This document shows, in pieces, positions 6,115-11,809 of a stretch of DNA of 11,809 nt (within the stretch, counting starts at the first letter, position 1; every line of letters begins with the position of its first letter). The notes under the pieces were generated by a model. It was not told the origin of the DNA, ran no database searches, and was given only the letters and a program-made list of their open reading frames with translations. The DNA comes from an uncultured Oscillospiraceae bacterium (lineage in GTDB: Bacteria > Bacillota > Clostridia > Oscillospirales > Oscillospiraceae): positions 1 through 11,809 of the forward strand of contig CAJOOV010000024.1 in the NCBI GenBank assembly GCA_905236265.1, written 5' to 3'. The translations under genes and the position numbers were made by a program.

Positions 6115-6806
6115 ACTCGCTCACCCTCCTTTTCTTTTTCTGCCCCGGAGAGGGCACAGCCCTGTGCGCAAGTGGCGCAGCAGCCGTCACAGCCCTCCAC
6201 CTTTTCATTTGCGTGGGTCTGAACCTGAGCGCCATTCATAATGGCGATGATGATAGCCAGCACCAGAAATGCGCCGGGAGCCTTTACGATAATGCCAATG
6301 GGCTGATAGAAGGCGGGCATGATCTGCACGCCAAAGGCAGTGCCGCTGCCCAGAAGCTCACGCACCAGACCGATGAGGGTCAGTGCGATGGTGAAGCCCA
6401 GACCCATGCCCAGCCCGTCGAAGATGGACAGGACGGGGGGATTCTTGGAGGCATACGCCTCGGCACGCCCCAGAATGATGCAGTTCACCACGATCAGGGG
6501 GATGTAAATGCCCAGAGCGTCATACAAAAACGGGATATACGCCTGAATCAGAAGCTGTACCACCGTCACCAGAGAGGCGACGATGACGATATAGGCAGGC
6601 AGGCGCACCTGATCGGGAATCAGCTTGCGCACCAGCGAGATCAGCCAGTTCGCCAGAATCAGCACCACCAGCGTGGACACGCCCATGCCGAAGCCGTTGA
6701 TTGCGGAGGTGGTGACGGCGAAGGTGGGGCACATACCCAGCATCATAATGAAGGTGGGGTTTTCCGTAATCACGCCGTTGCGAATCCGTTCAGTGTACTT
6801 ATTCAT
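6111..6806 (-). CDS. rnfE: Rnf complex subunit E with Cys-rich C-terminal tail
   Basis: The product is 231 aa. It is an integral membrane partner of RnfA with about six helices. The expected iron-ligand cysteines are C26 in LGMCPTFAVT and C109 in VNCIILGRAEA. The start is ATG at 6806, with AAGGAGG at 6814-6820 overlapping the stop of the upstream gene (12-nt gap). After the last helix (ending near residue 191) the protein continues with a hydrophilic tail of about 40 residues containing GCDGCCATCAQGC (C206, C209, C210, C213, C217) and ending in a charged GAEKEKEGERV. The membrane core does not need this tail. It could bind a metal or Fe-S cluster, or form disulfides, depending on the side of the membrane it faces. 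The gene overlaps rnfA by 4 nt. Confidence 0.94.
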   Translation of the reverse strand: MNKYTERIRNGVITENPTFIMMLGMCPTFAVTTSAINGFGMGVSTLVVLILANWLISLVRKLIPDQVRLPAYIVIVASLVTVVQLLIQAYIPFLYDALGIYIPLIVVNCIILGRAEAYASKNPPVLSIFDGLGMGLGFTIALTLIGLVRELLGSGTAFGVQIMPAFYQPIGIIVKAPGAFLVLAIIIAIMNGAQVQTHANEKVEGCDGCCATCAQGCALSGAEKEKEGERV

Positions 6807-6818
6807 ACAAACCCCTCC

Positions 6819-8363
6819 TTACTTCATGTGATTGGCGGCAAAGTCAATGGCAGCGTTCACTGCGTTGACGACTGCGCCGGATGTGGTGGAGGCACCGGAG
6901 ACGGAGTCGATCTCGTTCTCGGCGGTGGAGCCTCCGGCCTTGTTCAGCGTGAAGGAGTCCACCTTCACCCCTGCGAACTGTGCCTTCCACTCGTCCTCGT
7001 CCACTCTCATGCCCATGCCGGCGGTCTCGTTCAGCTCGGTGAAGGAGATGCCGTTCACAGTGCCGTCGGCGGACAGACCCACGGTGAGGGTGATGTTGCC
7101 GTCAAAGCCGTCCCCGGTGGTGACGCTCACGGCATAGCCGATGACGTTGCCGGAGGCATCCAGACCCTCCACGCCCTCACGGATATAGACCTTTCCGTAC
7201 TTGCCGTTGCCGTAGACCTCGCTGCCGTACTCCTTGACGAAGTCCTCAGCGGCATCGCTGACGGCAAAGCTCTCGGCACTGCTGAGCACTGCCTGATAGG
7301 CCTGAGCATTGGCGGCCAGCTTCTGAGCCTCAATGGTGTCACGGGTGAGGTAGTTCACCCCACCCAGAGCGATACCGGAGAGCAGGGTGACTGCGGTGAG
7401 CACCACAGCGGCCTTAGGCACTCTGGGCTTGGGCTTTTTCGCATTGTCCCCCAGACCGAAGGGCTTGGGAATGACCCACTTGTCAATGAGAGGCGTCACC
7501 AGATTGCCCAGAATAATGGCATAGCTGACGCTCTCGGTGGAGCTGCCATAGAGGCGGAACACGGCGGTGAGAATGCCGATGGTCACGCCGTAGTAGAGCT
7601 GTCCCATGGAGGTCACCGGGCTGGTGACCGGGTCGGTTGCCATAAACAGGGCGCCCAGCAGAAGTCCGCCGCCGCAGAGCTGCGCCAGCAGGTACATGGG
7701 ATTGAAGCCCTGACCGCTGCCGATGGCCATGAGAATCAGGAAGGTGCCGATGTAGGACACGGGGATATGCCATGTGATGTCCCCGGCGAGGAGCAGGTAA
7801 ATGGCGCCCATGAGCATGGCCACACAGCTCACGCCGATGGTGCCGGAGGTGAAGCCCATGAACATCTCCGCCACGTTCACAGTGCCGCCGTTGGAGAGCA
7901 CCGCCAGCGGCGTTGCGGAGGAGATACCGTCAATGCCGAAGTCTGTCATCACCGTGCCGAAGGAGATCAGCAGGAAACAGCGCCCGGCGAGGGCGGGGTT
8001 CATAAAGTTCTTGCCCAGACCGCCGAAGAAGCACTTGACCACCAGAATGGCAAACAGGCTGCCCAGATAGGGCACATACAGGGGGACTGTGGGGGACAGG
8101 CACAGAGCCAGCAGCAGTCCGGTGAGGACGGCGGAGCCGTCGGTGAGGGTGTTGGGCTTGTGGGCGATGTAGTCAAAGATGAACTCTGTCATCACCGCAG
8201 TGAGGATGCTGGTGAGAATCACCAGCAGGGCGTGGAGCCCGAAGTGATACACGCCGAAGAAGGTGGCGGGCATCAGGGCGAGGATCACGTCATACATCAC
8301 GCTCCCCGTGGTGAGGGAATGCCTCACATGGGGGGAGGAGGACACATTCAGCAGCTTTGCCAT
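6819..8363 (-). CDS. Fused Rnf subunits D and G, two covalent-FMN sites
   Basis: The product is 514 aa, close to the sum of RnfD (about 310) and RnfG (about 190). Residues 1 to about 303 are RnfD: several membrane helices, KNFMNPALAGR, the flavin-attachment segment DGISSATPL with T151 as the likely covalent FMN residue, and MATDPVTSPV. Residues 306-316 are a short charged/proline linker (DNAKKPKPRVP). Residues 317-338 are the single RnfG anchor helix. Residues about 385-505 are the FMN-binding domain, with ETAGMG and the attachment motif DSVSGASTT, whose acceptor position is S492 rather than the usual Thr. Both flavins are expected on the extracytoplasmic side, and an ApbE-type flavin transferase would be needed. 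The start codon shares a base with the rnfC stop (TAATG), with AAAGGAGG at 8374-8381. No stop or ribosome site separates the two halves, so this is a genuine in-frame fusion as sequenced. It replaces separate rnfD and rnfG in the usual C-D-G-E-A-B order. Confidence 0.93.
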   Translation of the reverse strand: MAKLLNVSSSPHVRHSLTTGSVMYDVILALMPATFFGVYHFGLHALLVILTSILTAVMTEFIFDYIAHKPNTLTDGSAVLTGLLLALCLSPTVPLYVPYLGSLFAILVVKCFFGGLGKNFMNPALAGRCFLLISFGTVMTDFGIDGISSATPLAVLSNGGTVNVAEMFMGFTSGTIGVSCVAMLMGAIYLLLAGDITWHIPVSYIGTFLILMAIGSGQGFNPMYLLAQLCGGGLLLGALFMATDPVTSPVTSMGQLYYGVTIGILTAVFRLYGSSTESVSYAIILGNLVTPLIDKWVIPKPFGLGDNAKKPKPRVPKAAVVLTAVTLLSGIALGGVNYLTRDTIEAQKLAANAQAYQAVLSSAESFAVSDAAEDFVKEYGSEVYGNGKYGKVYIREGVEGLDASGNVIGYAVSVTTGDGFDGNITLTVGLSADGTVNGISFTELNETAGMGMRVDEDEWKAQFAGVKVDSFTLNKAGGSTAENEIDSVSGASTTSGAVVNAVNAAIDFAANHMK

Positions 8364-9700
8364 TACTTTGCCGCCTCCTTTCTCCGCTGCGCCAGAATAG
8401 CGGACTTGGTCAGCTTAAACAACTGGGTCAGAGGACGCTTGGCGGGGCAGATAAAGGTGCAGCTTCCACATGCGATGCAGTCCGTGCCGTGGAGCCTTTC
8501 GTAGCGCTTGTAATCCTTGCGCTCGGCGGCCTCCTGCATCATCTGGGGCACCAGACCGATAGGACAGACTCTGGCGCAGCGCCCGCAGCGGATACAGGCG
8601 GTCATCTGGTCCTCTGCCTGCTCCACCGGGTCGTCCACCAGACAGGTCAGGGCGTTGTAGCTCTTGGCGATGGGGATATTCAGGTCAGTGATGGCCATAC
8701 CCATCATGGGGCCGCCCAGAAGCACCTTTTTCGGCTCCTCCCGGAACCCGCCGCAGGCCTCCAGCAGCTCACCCACATTGGTGCCGATTTTAATCAGGAA
8801 GTTGCCCGGCTCCTTCACGGCCTCGCCGGTGACGGTGAAGCCCTTTTCCATCAGCGGCTCATTAAAGCACACCGCCCGGTAGATTGCCGTGAGGGTGGTC
8901 ACGTTGTCCACGATACAGCCCAGATTGGCGGGCAGGTCAGTGGAGGCCATTTTCCGCCCGGTGACGGCGTGAACCAGATTCCGCTCGCCGCCCTGGGGGA
9001 ATTTCGTCACCAGCGGCAGCACGCTGATGCGGCTGTCCCCGGAGATCGCCTGCTCCATGGCGGCGATTGCCTCGGGCTTGTTGTCCTCAATGGCGATGAC
9101 GCCCTTTGCGTTGGGAAACAGGTGCAGCAGCACCCGGATGCCCCCTGCAATCCACTCAGGACGGTTTCGCATGAGCTGGTCGTCGCAGGTGATATACGGC
9201 TCGCACTCTGCGCCGTTGGCGATGATGTAGTCAATCTCCTCCGGATTCTTGGGGGAGAGCTTCACATGGGTGGGAAAGCCTGCGCCGCCCAGACCCACAA
9301 TGCCTGCTGCCTGTACCCGCTGGATAATCTCTGCGGCGGACAGGGTGGTGTAGTCACATTCCACCCCGATGCCCTCCATGGGGGTGAATTTGCCGTCATT
9401 TTCAATGACGATGCACTGTGCCATCACCCCGGCGCTGGTCATTCTCGCCTCGATTGCCTTCACCTTGCCGGAGCAGGAGGAGATGATATTGGCGGAGACA
9501 AAGCCGTCCGCCTTGGCAATGATCTGTCCGGCGAGAACCGGATCGTTTTTCTTCACCACGGGAATGGCGGGTTTTCCGATGTGCTGACTCAGGGGGAAGA
9601 CCAGATCACCTTTGGGAATATGGTACTGAATCCGCTTGTCACGGCTCAGCTCCTTCATGCCCCTGGGGTGAACGCCGCCCCGGAAGGTAGAGTGTTGCAT
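8363..9700 (-). CDS. rnfC: Rnf complex subunit C, NADH/FMN-binding peripheral subunit
   Basis: The product is 445 aa, the compact length usual in Clostridia. RnfC is the cytoplasmic subunit that exchanges electrons with NAD(H). It opens with the typical FRGGVHP, has a barrel/biotinyl-like segment (about 30-105), then the nucleotide/FMN-binding region GIVGLGGAGFPTHVKL (133-148) with NGAECEPYIT (162-171), an SLBB-like part (about 285-335), and two [4Fe-4S] motifs: C369, C372, C375, C379 and C408, C411, C414, C418. All eight cluster cysteines are present. The start is ATG at 9700 with a weaker site, AAAGGAAG, 5 nt upstream. It lies 31 nt after the flavoprotein stop, with no terminator or promoter evident in the gap, so it is probably co-transcribed with that gene. 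The stop overlaps the next start by one base. Confidence 0.96.
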   Translation of the reverse strand: MQHSTFRGGVHPRGMKELSRDKRIQYHIPKGDLVFPLSQHIGKPAIPVVKKNDPVLAGQIIAKADGFVSANIISSCSGKVKAIEARMTSAGVMAQCIVIENDGKFTPMEGIGVECDYTTLSAAEIIQRVQAAGIVGLGGAGFPTHVKLSPKNPEEIDYIIANGAECEPYITCDDQLMRNRPEWIAGGIRVLLHLFPNAKGVIAIEDNKPEAIAAMEQAISGDSRISVLPLVTKFPQGGERNLVHAVTGRKMASTDLPANLGCIVDNVTTLTAIYRAVCFNEPLMEKGFTVTGEAVKEPGNFLIKIGTNVGELLEACGGFREEPKKVLLGGPMMGMAITDLNIPIAKSYNALTCLVDDPVEQAEDQMTACIRCGRCARVCPIGLVPQMMQEAAERKDYKRYERLHGTDCIACGSCTFICPAKRPLTQLFKLTKSAILAQRRKEAAK

Positions 9701-9731
9701 GGTATCTTCCTTTCTCCGTCAGGGATTTGGC

Positions 9732-11768
9732 TTACAGGTGCGCCACGATCTTGGCGGCGCGGCGGCCAAATGTCATAGTCCGTCCGCAGGCAAGGCCGGT
9801 GAACAGGTTGGGATAGGTGGTGGAGAAGAAGCCGCCGGTGCAGTCGCCTGTGGCGTACAGTCCCTCAATCACAGTGCCGTCCTCCCGGAGCACCTGCATA
9901 TCCGTGTTGATGCGGCAGCCGTTGAGGGTGGTCAGGTGCCATGCGCCGGTACGGATGCCATAGAAGGGGGCGGTGTCCACCGGGGTGAGGCGGTGGGCGG
10001 GCTTGCCGTAGTCCTCGTCCTCGCCCTTGGCGGCCAGCTCGTTATAGCGCTCCACCGTGGCCTTCAGGTGGTCGGCGGGGATATTCAGCTTCTCAGCCAG
10101 CTCCTCAATGGTGTCCGCCTGCTGGAGATACCCCTGCGCCAGATGGGACTCGTCGCCCTCAGTCATCTGCGCCCACACGGAGTCATAGTCCCGGTTCATA
10201 ATTGCCCCGTTGTCGAAGGGGAACAGACGGCAGCAGCCAACCTCCTGGAACTGCTCGGCATATTTCTTGTTGTTGGCATCGAAGATGTCCACATAGGTGT
10301 GGTTGGGCTGCATGTACATGGAGTGCAGCATGCACTCATAGGGGCCGGACTCGTTGCAGAACCGGTCGCCGTTCAGGTTTACCTTCAGGAAGGGCTGCTC
10401 ACCGAACCAGTACCACTTGCCGTTGGTCTTGTAGCCTGCTGTCTCCGTGGGCAGGCAGGAGGCACGGTTGAACATCATGGAGGCATGGGTGGGGTCAAGC
10501 TCCGCCCCTGCCCACATCATGGCCTTGATGCCGGAGCCGTCCGCCTTGGAGCCGATGGGCACATTGATCTTCATCTTCATGGTCTGGGGCTGGAGAGCCA
10601 GCATCATCTCCGTATTGGTGGCATAGCCGCCTGCGGCCATAATCACGCCCTTGGAGGCGTTGATGCGGATATAGTGCTGGTCGTTCTGATCCTGAGCGAT
10701 AATGCCCGTGACCTTGCCGTCACCGTCTTGCTCCAGCTTAATCATGGCGGTGGACAGCTTCCACTCCACACCGTGCTCGTCGCAGAACTCCTGCATGGTC
10801 ACGTTCAGGTCGGTGCCCTCCGGGGCATTTTCCGTGAGATGGGGGGAGTGGCCGGTGGCGTAGGCCTTGTCCCGCTCAGGATAGCGCTCGTCGCCCACGC
10901 TGCCCTCAAGCTGCATCTCCCAGTTGCCGGTGGATTCCAGCAGGTCGGTCAGCCAGTCCACCAGCTCGCCGGATTCGTTAATCCACACCTTTACCAGATT
11001 GGAGTCCACATAGCCCCCGGCGTAGCGGACGATCTCCTGCAGCGCCTCCATCTTGTCGATCTTGAGCTGGGGGAAATCCCCGTTGTACCAATACTGCTGC
11101 AGCTTGGAGTCGATGGCGCCGATGTCCTCCCGCACCTTGGTGGGAGTTTCGCCCTTTTCCACTACCAGCACCTTTGCGCCCTCCTCGGCGGCGGTCATGG
11201 TGGCAATCCAGCCGCCGGTGCCGCAGCCGACCACCAGCACCTCAGTGTCCAGCGTCTCGGTGATGTCGCTCTCGGCAATCTCCGGGGCAGTGCCCAGCCA
11301 GTCGCCGGAGGCGCTGCTGTCAGCGCCGCTGAGGGTGACTACCATACCGCTGGCCTGAGAGATACAGTCGGCGGCGGCGGTCTTAATGGCGTCGCTGGTG
11401 ACGGTGGCGCTGGTGACGCCGTCCACGTCGGCGGTCTGCAGGGAGAGGATTTTCTCCCGCATCTCCGGACCGATCTTGCCGCCAATGTCCGGGGTCTCTC
11501 CGGAGACATCGATCACGCAGTCCGTGATGGAGGTCTCGTCAAAGGTCATCGTCACCTTGACATCGCTGGCGATGCCCTTGGCGGTGGCCTCATAAGTGCC
11601 GGGGGTGAAGGTCATGCCGGAGCTGGCCTGCGCCTCCACCGGAGCATTGGCAACGCTGGCGGCGTGGCTGTACTCACAGGCCTGCAAAATGCCCAGACCA
11701 ACCATGCTGGCAGCTCCCGCAGCCATGCCCTTGATAAAGTCTCTCCGGGAAATCTCTTTTTTTGCCAT
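9732..11768 (-). CDS. Tat-exported, FMN-binding, fumarate-reductase-type FAD flavoprotein (substrate unknown)
   Basis: The product is 678 aa. The N-terminus has a twin-arginine signal SRRDFIKG (R8, R9), a hydrophobic stretch and a lipobox-like LQAC (C31; Gln at -2 is atypical), so it is probably an exported, membrane-tethered lipoprotein. Residues about 53-138 form an FMN_bind domain with DGVTSAT, T122 being the likely covalent FMN site. Residues about 175-678 form the flavocytochrome-c/fumarate-reductase FAD domain: VVGCGTGG (G181, G183, G186), E204, IMAAGGY, NGDRFCNES and GLYATGDCTGG. The family reduces C=C bonds of acceptors such as fumarate, urocanate or other unsaturated compounds outside the membrane. 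Here the classical RFxNExxxRD is RFCNESGPYEC, TMGG is TTLNG, and NRLGG is YPNLFTG, so the carboxylate-binding arginines appear to be missing. The gene immediately precedes rnfC in the same operon, which suggests Rnf as its electron source. The ATG at 11768 is preferred for its ribosome site and Tat signal. Confidence 0.9.
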   Translation of the reverse strand: MAKKEISRRDFIKGMAAGAASMVGLGILQACEYSHAASVANAPVEAQASSGMTFTPGTYEATAKGIASDVKVTMTFDETSITDCVIDVSGETPDIGGKIGPEMREKILSLQTADVDGVTSATVTSDAIKTAAADCISQASGMVVTLSGADSSASGDWLGTAPEIAESDITETLDTEVLVVGCGTGGWIATMTAAEEGAKVLVVEKGETPTKVREDIGAIDSKLQQYWYNGDFPQLKIDKMEALQEIVRYAGGYVDSNLVKVWINESGELVDWLTDLLESTGNWEMQLEGSVGDERYPERDKAYATGHSPHLTENAPEGTDLNVTMQEFCDEHGVEWKLSTAMIKLEQDGDGKVTGIIAQDQNDQHYIRINASKGVIMAAGGYATNTEMMLALQPQTMKMKINVPIGSKADGSGIKAMMWAGAELDPTHASMMFNRASCLPTETAGYKTNGKWYWFGEQPFLKVNLNGDRFCNESGPYECMLHSMYMQPNHTYVDIFDANNKKYAEQFQEVGCCRLFPFDNGAIMNRDYDSVWAQMTEGDESHLAQGYLQQADTIEELAEKLNIPADHLKATVERYNELAAKGEDEDYGKPAHRLTPVDTAPFYGIRTGAWHLTTLNGCRINTDMQVLREDGTVIEGLYATGDCTGGFFSTTYPNLFTGLACGRTMTFGRRAAKIVAHL

Positions 11769-11775
11769 ATCGGTT

Positions 11776-11781
11776 CCTCCT
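11776..11781 (-). promoter_or_regulatory. Ribosome binding site fixing the flavoprotein start
   Basis: AGGAGG on the minus strand lies 7 nt before the ATG at 11768. An in-frame ATG at 11801 would place this site inside the coding region and add 11 residues ahead of the Tat signal with no good ribosome site of its own, so 11768 is chosen. Confidence 0.8.
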
Positions 11782-11794
11782 CTTTCCTCATTGA

Positions 11795-11807
11795 ACTGCA
11801 TTGCAGT
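11795..11807. promoter_or_regulatory. Small perfect palindrome upstream of the flavoprotein gene
   Basis: ACTGCA-T-TGCAGT is a 13-bp palindrome with an odd centre, 27 nt before the flavoprotein ATG, in the leader at the very edge of the window. It could be an operator half or full site, or chance. No promoter can be assigned because the upstream sequence is missing. Confidence 0.25.
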
Positions 11808-11809
11808 GA

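Noticed and set aside
4822..6222. 466-codon open frame on the plus strand opposite rnfB and rnfA
   Set aside because: Shadow of genes with conserved Fe-S and membrane motifs. The composition is His/Gly/Gln-rich and there is no ribosome site or family match.
6078..8504. 808-codon open frame on the plus strand opposite rnfE and the rnfD-G fusion
   Set aside because: It is antisense to clearly recognisable Rnf genes, and its product is a low-complexity Gly/His/Gln-rich string with no domain. It follows from the GC-rich codon use of the true genes.
4726..9700. Nqr (Na+-NADH:quinone reductase) instead of Rnf
   Set aside because: The operon has a multi-cluster RnfB and an RnfC with two ferredoxin motifs and no NqrF-type subunit, which defines Rnf.
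8357..9778. 473-codon open frame on the plus strand opposite rnfC
   Set aside because: Shadow of rnfC, where all cluster cysteines are in the minus frame. The product is not protein-like.
11769..11801. Longer start for the flavoprotein at the ATG at 11801
   Set aside because: It would bury the AGGAGG site in the coding region and move the twin-arginine motif 11 residues inward. Start 11768 fits both the ribosome site and the signal peptide.

Overview
This window looks like the chromosome of a GC-rich (about 60%) anaerobic Clostridia member, probably an Oscillospiraceae-type gut or anaerobic-habitat Firmicute. The reasons are a clostridial-order Rnf operon (C, D, G, E, A, B), strong AGGAGG-type ribosome binding sites, genes that touch or overlap, and a Tat-exported flavoprotein with a lipobox. 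The taxonomic placement is an inference. Two operons point at each other and meet in a gene-free, highly structured spacer at 4451-4725.

Left, plus strand (1-4450): a three-gene operon in which consecutive genes overlap by ATGA. (1) A large fusion protein, cut at the window start, joins an extended SDR or fatty-acyl-reductase-like domain to a long-chain-type acyl-AMP/CoA ligase domain. (2) A small cysteine-rich protein tentatively resembles the L-2-amino-thiazoline-4-carboxylate hydrolase-like family. (3) A short GMC-like FAD oxidoreductase carries a CxxCxxCxxxCP motif. Together they suggest activation and redox chemistry on a lipophilic acid, aldehyde or alcohol. The substrate cannot be read from the sequence.

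Middle (4451-4725): about 240 bp holding seven consecutive stem-loops. The outer two are near-identical GC hairpins that read as rho-independent terminators facing opposite ways. Each lies at the far side of the spacer from its own operon, so both mRNAs should carry the whole structured block as a shared, mutually antisense 3' end. The block is bounded by about 26-bp imperfect terminal inverted repeats and could be a dispersed, MITE-like repeat.

Right, minus strand (11768 down to 4726): a six-gene-equivalent operon coded by five Rnf-related ORFs plus a reductase. The first gene in the window is a Tat-signal flavoprotein with an FMN-binding domain (covalent FMN motif) and a fumarate-reductase-type FAD domain. 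It is followed by rnfC, a fused rnfD-rnfG, rnfE with an unusual cysteine-rich tail, rnfA and rnfB. The most attractive reading is a respiratory module: ferredoxin/NADH electrons cross the membrane through Rnf and are passed from its outward-facing covalent flavins to an extracytoplasmic reductase. That reductase lacks the arginine-containing motifs of classical fumarate and urocanate reductases, so its electron acceptor is probably something else. Reductase plus Rnf pairings are a known theme. The specific substrate, the D-G fusion and the RnfE tail are the parts worth following up.
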